Assembly: GCA_964447105.1 (NCBI GenBank) | Contig: CAYURH010000001.1 | Coordinates: 1-64,000, forward strand | Direction of reading: 5' to 3' | DNA: 64,000 bases | Origin: CAYURH01 sp964447105 | GTDB lineage: Bacteria > Patescibacteriota > Saccharimonadia > Saccharimonadales > EFPC-124 | Shown here: piece after piece, positions 1 to 7,855 of the stretch | Position numbering within the stretch: position 1 is the first letter of the stretch | How the letters are laid out: every line of letters begins with the position of its first letter | The notes under the pieces: model-generated | Seen by the model: only the letters and a program-made list of their open reading frames with translations | Databases searched by the model: none | What the model was told of the DNA's origin: nothing | Made by a program: the position numbers and the translations under genes

Positions 1-363
1 GGTCATCCACGGGTAGTCACCGAGGTAGATTTCTTGTTCTTTGACCTCACCTGTTACTTTGTTGGTGAGTTCGATCTTGGCTTTGAGCGGCGCTTCAAAA
101 CTGACGTTATTTTCGTGCGCCTCGAGTTCGCTGATCTTGGGTGATTCAAAGTGGTATTCTTTGAAGCGCAATTCAAGTTTCTGACCAGTGTAGTCTTCGA
201 TAGGATTAATTTCGGCAAAAATTTCACCCAAACCTTCCTCTATAAACCACTTGAAACTATCAAGTTGGTGTGCGATTAGGTTAGGCAGCGGCAGCGCGGT
301 GTCATCTTGAGTAAAGAAAACACGCGTCCCGGCCGCTTGGTTGGTCGTCGCAGTTTTGCTCAT
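1..363 (-). CDS. rpoB: DNA-directed RNA polymerase subunit beta, N-terminal part
   Basis: The gene starts at the ATG at 363 and runs off the left edge, leaving 121 codons. Residues around 24-39 read PLPNLIAHQLDSFKWF, the usual opening of bacterial RpoB (beta1/protrusion region), followed by the INPIEDYTG and ELRFKEYHF segments and LGDYPWMT at the cut edge, all typical of the family. The product is the large catalytic beta subunit of RNA polymerase. A leader of about 130 nt separates it from a good promoter at 500-528. Identification is firm although only the first tenth is visible. Confidence 0.95.
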   Translation of the reverse strand, partial: MSKTATTNQAAGTRVFFTQDDTALPLPNLIAHQLDSFKWFIEEGLGEIFAEINPIEDYTGQKLELRFKEYHFESPKISELEAHENNVSFEAPLKAKIELTNKVTGEVKEQEIYLGDYPWMT

Positions 364-499
364 GCTAAGCAGTTGCCCCTATAAATTTATGGTTAATTGA
401 TCTTGGCGCCCGAAGATCACTTAAGTGTAGGCCCATCAGGCCGGCTGCCAACCGACCGACAGGTAGAATATACCTACCTTACACTTCTTCTTAGGTTGT

Positions 500-528
500 A
501 TTCTGAAGGAGTTTTCCACTGATGTCAA
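500..528 (-). promoter_or_regulatory. rpoB promoter
   Basis: On the minus strand a perfect -35 box TTGACA (523-528) is separated by 17 nt from CAGAAT (500-505). Transcription would start near 493, giving rpoB a leader of roughly 130 nt that contains GC-rich inverted segments (about 440-465). A long leader contrasts with the near-leaderless starts of many other genes here. Confidence 0.6.
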
Positions 529-576
529 GGAGTTTGAACGATTTTTGTTGTGGAATTTGCGATAATTACTTGCTAC

Positions 577-611
577 GTGGGACTCGCCGGCATGTCGCCA
601 ACGAGCCCCAC
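577..611 (-). terminator. GC-rich hairpin after the 620-961 gene, no U-tract
   Basis: GTGGGACTCG (577-586) pairs with CGAGCCCCAC (602-611), 9 of 10 positions, with a 15-nt loop. It lies 8 nt past the stop of the minus-strand gene at 620-961. The minus-strand transcript continues GTAGCAAG, so there is no U-run. Confidence 0.5.
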
Positions 612-619
612 ATGTTCCA

Positions 620-961
620 CTAGTAGTGGGTGGCGGTGGATCGGACCCTGCTGAGACCTTTCTTGTACGCGAGCAGGATCAGGATGATCACGAACATGCA
701 TATCGCCACGAGCACGATGCCGCCAATCAAGGCGTCCGCGCCACTCTCGACGTAGGCACAGCCAGCGGCGGCCAGCGTCAATGCTGCAGACAGCCAGGTG
801 ATCAGATGCAGCACAACCCCACGCATGGGGTTGTGCTGCGAAGGCGAACTTACCGTCGTGCGCAGCTGTGCCATCTCCATGCCGCAGATCTCGGCCAGGC
901 GCGGTGTGACGACCACGCCGCTCAACAGCGCACCGATGTATGCGGCCATAAACAAACTCAT
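620..961 (-). CDS. Cassette gene: small three-helix membrane protein, unknown
   Basis: This encodes 113 residues with hydrophobic segments at about 5-19, 50-68 and 78-98, ending in a basic tail (AYKKGLSRVRS). No family is recognised. The ATG is preceded by GGTGGAAAGG, a usable ribosome binding site, and by an AT-rich promoter with TATAGT (minus strand, 1003-1008). The hairpin at 577-611 follows the stop. A longer overlapping frame on the same strand is rejected because it lacks membrane character. Codon use is GC-rich compared with rpoB and clpP next door. It probably acts in the cytoplasmic membrane; function is unknown. Confidence 0.6.
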   Translation of the reverse strand: MSLFMAAYIGALLSGVVVTPRLAEICGMEMAQLRTTVSSPSQHNPMRGVVLHLITWLSAALTLAAAGCAYVESGADALIGGIVLVAICMFVIILILLAYKKGLSRVRSTATHY

Positions 962-1061
962 GCTTACGCCTTTCCACCTCGAAGTCGGTACTTCGATTAA
1001 GTACTATACAATAAAATATATAATAATACCAGAGTGGCTGAGGGCGCCACCGATCTTGTTG

Positions 1062-1409
1062 CTAGATATTCAAAAAGCGCTGTCCGCGTTTGTAGCACCA
1101 GGCCATTCGATACTGCAGGACAGCCCCGACGATAGTCAGGACGGCAATTGCCCAGATCACCGACCACGACATAGCGATGGCGACCAGAGCTATCTCCAGG
1201 CCGATCGCACCGCTCGCCGCCGCGATGCAGCCCGCGATCCATCCGATGTTCAGCCAGTGCAACCGCCGAGGCCGGTACTTCACCGGCTCACCCAGGTAGT
1301 ACGTGCCGTTCATCTTGGCGTTCTGATGGATTGCCATGTTGCCCACCACGAACGACGACAACACACCCAACACATACACCGCACCGGCTGCCAAAAACAA
1401 TGTATTCAA
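1062..1409 (-). CDS. Cassette gene: membrane protein, unknown
   Basis: The protein is 115 residues with about four hydrophobic segments (first at 2-22, then around 52-70 and 72-100) and ends CYKRGQRFLNI. I place the start at TTG 1409 because GGAGGT lies 7 nt upstream. The longer in-frame ATG at 1460 would lie upstream of the predicted -10 (TATTAT, 1451-1456; -35 TTGATT, 1473-1478). That promoter overlaps the 3' end of the acetyltransferase gene. A weak hairpin (GTGGC/GCCAC, 1034-1050) follows. No homology is recognised. It sits tail-to-head with the other small membrane-protein gene at 620-961. Confidence 0.55.
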   Translation of the reverse strand: MNTLFLAAGAVYVLGVLSSFVVGNMAIHQNAKMNGTYYLGEPVKYRPRRLHWLNIGWIAGCIAAASGAIGLEIALVAIAMSWSVIWAIAVLTIVGAVLQYRMAWCYKRGQRFLNI

Positions 1410-1474
1410 ACTGTCCACCTCCCATTGCGGGATGGGGCGCCCTCGCGCGGATAATACCATAATTACACTTTAAA

Positions 1475-2134
1475 TCAATTACTTACCATTTCGCGCAAAC
1501 GATTGCGCGCGACGACCGCCGAACCTTGCATTATCAAATGCGGCTGCTCATGAATGACACGCTCCTCACCACCCTCAAATGCAAAACCGCTCGAATCGTC
1601 TACCACTTCCATACCTAATTTTTCATACAAAGCACGAGCTCGCACATTGCCGGCCAGCACTTTAAGCCGCAATGTTGTTTGTGGATGCGTAATCTGAGCT
1701 AGCACACTATATATCATGCGCTTGGCCATATTGCGATCTGCAGGGTTGGCTACATCTTTACCCTGGTACTCCGGCAGCACATCGATTTCGGCCAACAGAA
1801 TATCCAGACCGACGTCGCCTTGCGACAGCAAAAATTTAGCAAACCCAACCATGTCACCACCACTTGCAAAGCCACCGACATACAACACTGCTTCATTGTC
1901 ACTATTGCGCTGAAATGCTTGGCGCAGACGCTCTTCGCGCGCGTCCAAATGCTCCGAGTTATCGCTATCACTCGCCAAATTGGCTTTGATTGTTTCGGCA
2001 TCCACACCATATTCTGCCAGCCATGCAGCCCATGCCTCTGTTTGGATATCTGCCATACGCGCTGCCTCGGATCGCGCGTCTACGTCTGGACCATATGGCC
2101 CAAGTACACGAATAGTATGTTCTTGTTCTGCCAC
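1475..2134 (-). CDS. GNAT-family N-acetyltransferase
   Basis: This 219-residue protein has the GNAT core in its second half. The strand-4 region ILLAEIDVLPEYQGKDV is followed by a helix and VLAGNVRARALYEKLGMEVV, the usual acetyl-CoA-binding and C-terminal GNAT signature. The acceptor substrate cannot be told. It starts with GTG at 2134, directly abutting the clpP stop, so it is translationally coupled to clpP and shares its CIRCE-controlled promoter. An acetyltransferase in a heat-shock operon might modify ribosomal or protease substrates; that is inference. Confidence 0.85.
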   Translation of the reverse strand: MAEQEHTIRVLGPYGPDVDARSEAARMADIQTEAWAAWLAEYGVDAETIKANLASDSDNSEHLDAREERLRQAFQRNSDNEAVLYVGGFASGGDMVGFAKFLLSQGDVGLDILLAEIDVLPEYQGKDVANPADRNMAKRMIYSVLAQITHPQTTLRLKVLAGNVRARALYEKLGMEVVDDSSGFAFEGGEERVIHEQPHLIMQGSAVVARNRLREMVSN

Positions 2135-2728
2135 TTACGCTTTTTCTATAATATCGTCGACCAGGCCGTATTTCACCGCTTCTTTGGCGCTCAGCCAGTA
2201 GTCGCGCTCCATGTCGTCTTTGATCTTGGCGAGTTTCTGACCAGTATGCTTCGCAAATAGTTCGGTCAGCTGTTCTTTGAGCCGGATGCTTTCGCGTAGG
2301 CTGATTTCCATATCAGTAATCCTGCCTTCATTTCCGCCGCTTGGCTGGTGAATCATCACGCGGCTGTGAGGCAGTACAAACCGCTTGCCTTTGGCGCCAG
2401 CGGACAGCAAAAATGCGCCCATACTTGCTTGCAAACCTATACCAATAGTCTGCACGTCGGGCTTGATGTACTGCATAGTGTCGTAGATAGCCAGCCCATC
2501 ACTCACTGAACCACCCGGGCTGTTGATATAGAAGTAGATATCTTTGGTAGGGTCTTCGTACGCCAAATGCAACAGCTGCGCCACCACCACATTGGCAGTA
2601 TGCTCGTTTACCTCTTCGCCCAAGAAAATAATACGTTCTTTGAGCAAGCGACTATAAATATCATAAGCGCGCTCTCCTAAGTGAGTTTGCTCGATGACAG
2701 TCGGGACCAGATAATTGCGATCGTTCAT
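2135..2728 (-). CDS. clpP: ATP-dependent Clp protease proteolytic subunit
   Basis: The 197-residue serine peptidase carries the full catalytic triad: Ser102 in QASMGAFLL, His127 in VMIHQP and Asp176 in DDMERDYW. It is a normal ClpP length and should form the tetradecameric barrel that works with ClpC encoded at 35162-37642. The ATG lies 6 nt after the -10 box TAAACT, so the mRNA is probably leaderless. The promoter is covered by a perfect CIRCE, implying HrcA repression. The acetyltransferase gene follows without a gap. Confidence 0.97.
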   Translation of the reverse strand: MNDRNYLVPTVIEQTHLGERAYDIYSRLLKERIIFLGEEVNEHTANVVVAQLLHLAYEDPTKDIYFYINSPGGSVSDGLAIYDTMQYIKPDVQTIGIGLQASMGAFLLSAGAKGKRFVLPHSRVMIHQPSGGNEGRITDMEISLRESIRLKEQLTELFAKHTGQKLAKIKDDMERDYWLSAKEAVKYGLVDDIIEKA

Positions 2729-2734
2729 AATTCT

Positions 2735-2772
2735 AGTTTAGAAAATTAGCACTCACATTGCAAGAGTGCTAA
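2735..2772 (-). promoter_or_regulatory. clpP promoter overlapped by CIRCE (HrcA operator)
   Basis: A perfect CIRCE, TTAGCACTC-N9-GAGTGCTAA, occupies 2746-2772. On the minus strand TTGCAA (about 2758-2763) and TAAACT (2735-2740) are 17 nt apart, so the operator covers the -35 and the spacer. The ATG of clpP begins where transcription should start. Confidence 0.9.
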
Positions 2773-2790
2773 TCACGAAATTCAAATGGT

Positions 2791-4074
2791 TTATTTACTA
2801 TTTAGTTCAACCAAACGGTCAACCGTCTTTTCGGTCAACATACGATTGGCAATGTCGCGCCGCGCTTCGGGGGTGTCGATCTGTTTGCGCATCTCGGGGT
2901 CTTTGTAGTAGTTCAAGAAATCTTGGAGGCGAGCGTTGAGCTCATCAGTTGATACTTTGATGTCTTCGGCTTTGCTCAGCTCAGCCAACACCAAACCCAC
3001 TTGTACACGACGAGTGGCTTGCGCACGTAGCTCTTTGGTTTGCCATTCCTCTTTGGACAGTTTTTGCTGTTCCAAATACTGGTCGAGGCTCAGGCCACGG
3101 TACAGCAAATTCTGCACAAAATCACGCTCGATAGACTGCACTTGGTCGGCAATGAGCACTTCTGGCACGGGAACTTTGCTGGCAGCGACCAACTGTTCGA
3201 TGAGGGAATCTTTGAGTTTGTCGCTGGCTTCAGATTCTTTTTGGGTGGTCAGTTCGCGCTTGATGTCGGCACGCAGTTCGGCCACGTCTTTGAACTGGCC
3301 ACTTTTGGCGGCGAATTCGTCATCGATAGCCGGCAGCGTCACCTCTTTGACCGAGTGCACGGTGACGGCAAACGTCACTTTGGCGCCGGCCAGTGGTTTG
3401 TGCTGGTAGTCTGCCGGGAAGGTCAATTTGAGCTCGGTCTTATCGCCGGCTTTGACACCCACCAAACCTTCTTCAAACCCAGGGATAAATGTGTTGGAAC
3501 CCAGGGCAAGTGGATAACCTGTGCCACTGGCGCCGGCTACTTTGGCGCCTTTGGTGTCAGTGCCTTCGAAGTCGATCATAATTTCGTCACCATCTTTGGC
3601 GGCGCGAGTTACATCGGTCTTGGTAGCCATACCGCGGGCCATGCGGTCGATCACTTCGTCGATTTCAGCAGGTTTGACTTCTACTTTGCTTTTGACGGCT
3701 TTCAACTTTTTGTAATCGCCCAATTTGATAGCGGGGATCACTTCAAGTTTGGCGGTAAATTCTAGTTCTTGGCCGGGCACATATTTTGCAATATCCACCT
3801 GGGGTTGATCGAGAGGCGTGATTTTTTGTTCGTCCAGCACATCGAGTAGCGATGCGTTGACGGCATCTTGCAACACCTCGGCATTGAGCAGGTTGGCATC
3901 GAGATTTTTTTGTGCAATGTGTGCCGGTACTTTACCGGGGCGAAAGCCCGCGACTTTCAGGTTTTTGGCCAAACGAGCCACTGTTTTCTGGGTAATCTCC
4001 GTTAGGTCGTCGCCATTGAGCGTAATGGTAATCTGGCGCACGGTTTCGGAGGCGTCTTTAATAGCGTGTTTCAT
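2791..4074 (-). CDS. tig: Trigger factor (ribosome-associated chaperone, PPIase)
   Basis: This 427-residue protein has the three trigger-factor parts: an N-terminal ribosome-binding domain with the signature GFRPGKVP (about 43-50), a central FKBP-type prolyl isomerase domain (about 150-245, with FIPGFEEGLVG), and a helical C-terminal chaperone domain. It folds nascent chains at the ribosome exit. The ATG is 9 nt from a TATACT -10 box, so the leader is very short. It ends just upstream of the clpP CIRCE, the common tig-clp neighbourhood. Confidence 0.96.
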   Translation of the reverse strand: MKHAIKDASETVRQITITLNGDDLTEITQKTVARLAKNLKVAGFRPGKVPAHIAQKNLDANLLNAEVLQDAVNASLLDVLDEQKITPLDQPQVDIAKYVPGQELEFTAKLEVIPAIKLGDYKKLKAVKSKVEVKPAEIDEVIDRMARGMATKTDVTRAAKDGDEIMIDFEGTDTKGAKVAGASGTGYPLALGSNTFIPGFEEGLVGVKAGDKTELKLTFPADYQHKPLAGAKVTFAVTVHSVKEVTLPAIDDEFAAKSGQFKDVAELRADIKRELTTQKESEASDKLKDSLIEQLVAASKVPVPEVLIADQVQSIERDFVQNLLYRGLSLDQYLEQQKLSKEEWQTKELRAQATRRVQVGLVLAELSKAEDIKVSTDELNARLQDFLNYYKDPEMRKQIDTPEARRDIANRMLTEKTVDRLVELNSK

Positions 4075-4137
4075 ATGCGGTCTAGTATAGCGTGGATAAG
4101 ATCAGATTGCGAGCACGAGCGCTTTTACAAAGTTAGA

Positions 4138-4157
4138 CCCGGGCGCAAGCGCCCGGG
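4138..4157 (-). terminator. Perfect 9-bp GC hairpin after the 4174-4344 gene
   Basis: CCCGGGCGC and GCGCCCGGG are perfect complements around a 2-nt AA centre. The minus-strand RNA continues UCUAACUUUG, only weakly U-rich. It stands between the small cassette gene and tig. Confidence 0.65.
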
Positions 4158-4173
4158 CGGGTTGTAGGGATAG

Positions 4174-4344
4174 TTACTTGGCGACTCCGAAGATGTCACG
4201 AACGGTGCGACGGTATTTGTGGTACCCGTACCGCACCTTGTGGTACACCTCGTTGGCACCGACGACCGACAGCGCGGCGACGAAGAACGTCGCAACGAGC
4301 GCTCCGTCGCTGCAGATGCCGAGAGCGTAGCCGATTCTCTTCAA
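4174..4344 (-). CDS. Cassette gene: 56-residue single-pass membrane peptide
   Basis: Starting at TTG 4344, after GGAGGTG and a 6-nt spacer, the product is about 56 residues. It has one hydrophobic stretch (roughly residues 8-28, ALGICSDGALVATFFVAAL) and a basic, tyrosine-rich tail (YHKVRYGYHKYRRTVRD). The longer ORF beginning at 4398 has its ATG inside the -10 box (TATGAT, 4394-4399; -35 TAGACA, 4417-4422; 17-nt spacer), so it cannot be the start. No family is recognised. Its own promoter and hairpin make it an autonomous unit between tig and hisS. Confidence 0.5.
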   Translation of the reverse strand: MKRIGYALGICSDGALVATFFVAALSVVGANEVYHKVRYGYHKYRRTVRDIFGVAK

Positions 4345-4393
4345 GGTTCTCACCTCCACTACAAGGCAAACTGTGTTGTTCACCTTGTTTACA

Positions 4394-4422
4394 ATCATAG
4401 CACAAAAGTGCCCTTTTGTCTA
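4394..4422 (-). promoter_or_regulatory. Promoter of the 4174-4344 cassette
   Basis: On the minus strand TAGACA (4417-4422) is 17 nt from TATGAT (4394-4399). The -35 box overlaps the last codons of hisS, which stops at 4420. Confidence 0.6.
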
Positions 4423-5742
4423 GTCGACGATGCTATCCTGCTTATGTCTATAATCTTTGATGGCGCTTACCACGCGCTCAAACGGCAACTTGGACTCTTC
4501 TGCCTTGGCCACGTCTTTCAGTGTGTAGATTTCTTCGTCGAGTTCTTTCTGGCCAACGAACAACATGAACGGCACGCCTTTTTTGACGGCGGTTTTGATC
4601 TGCTTGTCGAGTTTGCGTCCGGTGATGTCGAGTTCGGTATTTACGCCTTCGGCGCGCAGCCGAGCTACGAGTTTTTGGGCACCGCGCAAAGCGTCACCAA
4701 GGACGGCCACGTAAAGTTCGGTGCTTGGGCGCAAGTCGGGGATGAGTTTGTGTGTCTCTAGAAAATCTTGCATGGTGGTTGCACCAGGAGCAAAACCCAC
4801 TGCCGAAAGCGGTTCTACGCCAAACAAGCCTACTAAGCCGTCGTAACGGCCGCCTCCAAATAGCGAACGACTGTTTTCGGGGTTGGTGTCGAACACTTCA
4901 AACACGATGTCGGTATAATAATCGAGCCCTCGCATCAGGGTAATATCGAACACAGCGCTCGTAACGCCATGTTCGCGTAGGAGCGTAAATAACGTCTGAA
5001 TCTCTTTGATTGCGCTAGAATTGAGCAGTTCAGGTGGCAAATCCCCCATGCTCTTGGCGGCCAGCAAAACAGCGATTTTTTTCAGCCCATCGCGCAGTTT
5101 GTCTTCGTCGAAGATGCTGCTGGCTTGTTCTTTGAATTCCTGATGGCTGATTTTCTCGCGACGGTCGAGCAGTTTCATCATGAGCTGCGCCTGTATGACA
5201 TCGAGACCCAGGTAGTCGGCCATCATGAAATTCACCAGTTTGCGTGAGTTGATGCGAATAACATATTGCTTATTGGTGGCGCCAAATTCACGCATGATAG
5301 CATCGGCCATACCAATGATTTCGACTTCGGCGTCGATGGTGTCTACGCCAAAAATATCAGCATTAAGTTGCCAAAATTCACGCTGCCTGCCGCGCTGCGG
5401 CCGCTGATAGCGCATAAAATTGGCTATAGAATACCAGCGCACAGGGTATGCCAGCTCTTGGCGACGGGCCGCCACCATACGACTAACACTCGGTGTCATC
5501 TCGGGGCGGATCATCACTTGGCGGCCGCCACGATCGGTGAATAGGTAACTTTCTTCGTTGACCAATTCCTGGCCGCTTTTGGCGGCATACACTTCATACG
5601 GTTCGATAAGTGGCGCGTCGTATGCTTCGTAACCAAAACGGCGCGACACGCGGCGCCAAGCGTCGAATATGTAGTCTTGCACGCGCTTGTCTTCGGGATA
5701 CAAGTCACGCGAACCTTTGTAGGGTTGAGTTGAAAGTGTCAT
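4420..5742 (-). CDS. hisS: Histidyl-tRNA synthetase
   Basis: This 440-residue class II aminoacyl-tRNA synthetase charges tRNA-His. It shows motif 2 (RYQRPQRGRQREFWQLNAD), the histidine-specific LMRGLDYYT box, and motif 3 near GFAPGA, then an anticodon-binding domain in the last 100 residues. Length and order are normal for HisRS. The ATG at 5742 has AAGGA about 6 nt upstream and a TACAAT -10 box, so it has a short conventional leader. It appears monocistronic. Confidence 0.97.
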   Translation of the reverse strand: MTLSTQPYKGSRDLYPEDKRVQDYIFDAWRRVSRRFGYEAYDAPLIEPYEVYAAKSGQELVNEESYLFTDRGGRQVMIRPEMTPSVSRMVAARRQELAYPVRWYSIANFMRYQRPQRGRQREFWQLNADIFGVDTIDAEVEIIGMADAIMREFGATNKQYVIRINSRKLVNFMMADYLGLDVIQAQLMMKLLDRREKISHQEFKEQASSIFDEDKLRDGLKKIAVLLAAKSMGDLPPELLNSSAIKEIQTLFTLLREHGVTSAVFDITLMRGLDYYTDIVFEVFDTNPENSRSLFGGGRYDGLVGLFGVEPLSAVGFAPGATTMQDFLETHKLIPDLRPSTELYVAVLGDALRGAQKLVARLRAEGVNTELDITGRKLDKQIKTAVKKGVPFMLFVGQKELDEEIYTLKDVAKAEESKLPFERVVSAIKDYRHKQDSIVD

Positions 5743-5782
5743 AGTTTATCCTTGTTGATTATTGTAACAGAAGTAACTTAAA

Positions 5783-5801
5783 ACGCCGGCTAGCCCGGCG
5801 T
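5783..5801. terminator. Isolated inverted repeat between hisS and the 5972 gene
   Basis: ACGCCGG (5783-5789) and CCGGCGT (5795-5801) form a 7-bp stem with a 5-nt loop, flanked by A/T-rich sequence on both sides (TTTTAAG after it on the minus strand). It could stop read-through from the 5972-6199 gene into hisS. Little else is visible between 5743 and 5915. Confidence 0.45.
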
Positions 5802-5915
5802 ATTTTGATACAAACAAAACCAACCGAGCTAAACCGGCAGGATATGGCTGAACATGGAAACAGTGGTAGTCATCGTCAATACCATACTATATGTGCCCAG
5901 ATTAAACAATATTTG

Positions 5916-5949
5916 CCGCGCCTCTCTCCGCCAGTAGAAAGAGGCGCGG
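5916..5949 (-). terminator. 10-bp GC hairpin after the 5972-6199 gene, no U-tract
   Basis: CCGCGCCTCT (5916-5925) and AGAGGCGCGG (5940-5949) pair perfectly around a 14-nt loop, 22 nt past the stop of the minus-strand gene. The RNA continues CAAAUAUUG, without a U-run. Confidence 0.6.
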
Positions 5950-5971
5950 GTATAGTTAGAACGTTACGCGC

Positions 5972-6199
5972 TTACGCGCCTGCAACTTCTTGCTCTATGT
6001 CGAGGTAACTCGACCAACCTGAAATTGCTTCAGTCGCTCTCTCCAGGTCCTTGAGTAAATAACCCATCGATTTGGCGAACGCGCTATCGTCGCCGCTAGC
6101 GATTTGAGCCAACGCTTTCAGCCCAACCGAGCTAACGTCAACGATCCGCGTACGACGCGTGTTGGAATCCTCAGGCGGAGCGTTTGGATTGGCGTCCAT
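5972..6199 (-). CDS. Cassette gene: small soluble protein, unknown
   Basis: The product is about 75 residues (from ATG 6199; the frame is open to an ATG at 6244). It has a Pro/Asn-rich start, a basic RRTR stretch and a helical remainder ending acidic (DIEQEVAGA). The ATG at 6244 lies within TATGAT (6240-6245), a likely -10 box, so a downstream start is preferred; no ideal ribosome binding site decides between ATG 6199 and TTG 6205. No homology is recognised. The hairpin at 5916-5949 follows. Codon use is less extreme than in other cassettes. Confidence 0.45.
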   Translation of the reverse strand: MDANPNAPPEDSNTRRTRIVDVSSVGLKALAQIASGDDSAFAKSMGYLLKDLERATEAISGWSSYLDIEQEVAGA

Positions 6200-6320
6200 G
6201 AACAACCACCCAACCTTTCGTATGTCCCTTCCTTTAGCTATCATAACAAACTTAACCTGTAGCGAGATTTGCAGGCTACCAAAGATCCGATCATAATTGC
6301 TGTAACTTTTATGCCACCCA

Positions 6321-6860
6321 ATGAGTAAGTATACCGTGCAAGACCTCGATGAACCTGCGCTGATTGCGCACAGCCTAAGCGGCAGCTCCGAAGCCTATGG
6401 TGTATTGGTGGACCGCTATAAAAACGCTATTTATCATCATAGTTTTGCAATCGTTCGCAACGAAGATGTGGCCGAGGATGTGGCTCAAGACACCTTTATC
6501 ACGGCGTACTACAAACTACATTTGTACAACCCGCGATACAAACTGAGTACGTGGCTGTTCAAAATCGCCACCAACAAAGCACTCACTTGGCTCAAACGTG
6601 CTGGTCGCGAAATAGCTACCGACGACGAGCTGATCGCCACAATCGCATCACACCATCCTGGCCCGGATACACTGGCTGAATTTAGCGAGCTCCATGCCGC
6701 CGTGGACAATCTGCGCCCCAACCACAGAGCTGTCATAAGCCTGTACTACTGGCAGGGTTTGAGTTATCAAGAAATCGCCACCGCGCTAACTGTGCCTATT
6801 GGGTCAGTACGTGCTTGGATGAATCGTGCAAAACATCAACTACGAAAGGAGCTGTCGTGA
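6321..6860 (+). CDS. ECF-type RNA polymerase sigma factor
   Basis: This 179-residue sigma70-family protein has region 2 (NEDVAEDVAQDTFITAYYKLHLY, then KLSTWLFKIATNKALTWLKR) and region 4 with a helix-turn-helix (LSYQEIATALTVPIGSVRAWMNRAKHQLRK). Regions 1 and 3 are absent, as expected for group 4 (ECF) factors. It should redirect RNA polymerase in response to an envelope signal. Its stop overlaps the start of the next gene by 4 nt (GTGA), so the two are translationally coupled and the neighbour is the likely regulator. No clear ribosome binding site precedes the ATG. Confidence 0.93.
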   Translation: MSKYTVQDLDEPALIAHSLSGSSEAYGVLVDRYKNAIYHHSFAIVRNEDVAEDVAQDTFITAYYKLHLYNPRYKLSTWLFKIATNKALTWLKRAGREIATDDELIATIASHHPGPDTLAEFSELHAAVDNLRPNHRAVISLYYWQGLSYQEIATALTVPIGSVRAWMNRAKHQLRKELS

Positions 6861-7792
6861 AGACAATTGACGAGCTACTCGCCACCAGCGCCAGCGCTAA
6901 GCCACGGCGCGCACTGCGAGCGGATTTTACCAACCAAATTACACACCACATAGCTTCGCATCCGCGCAAAACGGGTGTACTAGTCATATGGGAAAGGTCT
7001 ATCATGAAATTTTTCACCAAACCTGCACTAGCCATTGCGACAGTAGGCGCCACGCTTGCTATTGGTGGCACGGCTTACGCCGCCATCGATGGCTGGAACA
7101 TCAGCGCGCTTTTTGGTGGTCAACAAAACCTACCAGGCGGCGATCGCATCGTACGGGTAGATACCGATAACTGTACATATATCAGCGCACTGAACTTCCT
7201 CACCCACAACACCGAACCCAACACGCTGTATTACAAAGTGAAAGCGAACTCCAAACTCACCAACGAGCAAGTGGTGCAGATGGCGCGCGGTAACTGCTTT
7301 ACACAACAGCAAGCTGAATTTGATCAAGCCGTTTTCAATAGTGTGCTCAATACACCACAAAACAAGGGCAAAATAGTCGGCGGCTATATCGATAGCGTCA
7401 TTACGGCAATTAGCCCAACATCAATAAGCATTGAGTCCGATATACCCATGGGGCCTGAAATAAAGAAGGTCAAACAAACATTCAACCACATCGACCCAAA
7501 CGTACTCGTATACTCTAGCCCACACAAAATCGCCTACAGTAGTCTCAAAATTGGTGATCACGTGAGTGTCAGCTACCGCGCGAGCGGCGACGCGTTGTTG
7601 CATTCGGAAACAATTGCACCTGATCAAATTAATGCCGGCGAGCAGGTACTGGTGACGATCAACAAGAACACGCCCGATATGGCTGCGGCCGTGAGTTACC
7701 AAAAATATAACCAAACAGAATTTGAACAAGTTGTGCCGTGCACCGTCCAGTCCAGCGGCTACTGTACGCTCGACGAACTCCCCAAACAGTAA
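6857..7792 (+). CDS. Probable membrane anti-sigma partner of the ECF factor
   Basis: This 311-residue protein starts with GTG 6857 (AAAGGAG 6-7 nt upstream). It has a soluble N-terminal part of about 50 residues, one membrane segment (about 53-75, TKPALAIATVGATLAIGGTA) and a large extracytoplasmic domain with four to five cysteines. The topology and the 4-nt overlap with the sigma gene fit an anti-sigma factor. However, there is no HxxxCxxC zinc motif in the N-terminal part, so it is not a classic ZAS-type protein. The role rests on context. Confidence 0.65.
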   Translation: MKTIDELLATSASAKPRRALRADFTNQITHHIASHPRKTGVLVIWERSIMKFFTKPALAIATVGATLAIGGTAYAAIDGWNISALFGGQQNLPGGDRIVRVDTDNCTYISALNFLTHNTEPNTLYYKVKANSKLTNEQVVQMARGNCFTQQQAEFDQAVFNSVLNTPQNKGKIVGGYIDSVITAISPTSISIESDIPMGPEIKKVKQTFNHIDPNVLVYSSPHKIAYSSLKIGDHVSVSYRASGDALLHSETIAPDQINAGEQVLVTINKNTPDMAAAVSYQKYNQTEFEQVVPCTVQSSGYCTLDELPKQ

Positions 7793-7804
7793 ACGCTTTC
7801 CAAT

Positions 7805-7836
7805 AAAATACGGGCTCGCCATGGAGCCCGTATTTT
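7805..7836. terminator. Bidirectional intrinsic terminator
   Basis: AAAATACGGGCTC (7805-7817) and GAGCCCGTATTTT (7824-7836) form a perfect 13-bp stem with a 6-nt loop, A/T-rich at both ends. It serves the sigma/anti-sigma operon on the plus strand and the DUF1761 operon on the minus strand. Confidence 0.9.
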
Positions 7837-7855
7837 AATTTATATTTTGGCCGAA

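Noticed and set aside
1034..1080. Sequence AGAGTGGCTGAGGGCGCC resembling the D-arm of a serine or leucine tRNA
   Set aside because: No acceptor, anticodon or T-arm can be folded around it, and it lies in the terminator zone and C-terminal codons of a membrane-protein gene.
573..1454. Long ORFs on both strands over the 620-961 and 1062-1409 genes
   Set aside because: They are shadow frames of GC-rich genes: they lack hydrophobic pattern, promoter and ribosome binding site, while the chosen frames have membrane helices and proper start signals.
5805..6008. Small plus-strand ORF opposite the 5972-6199 gene
   Set aside because: It has no ribosome binding site, crosses a hairpin and overlaps the 3' end of a better-supported gene on the other strand.
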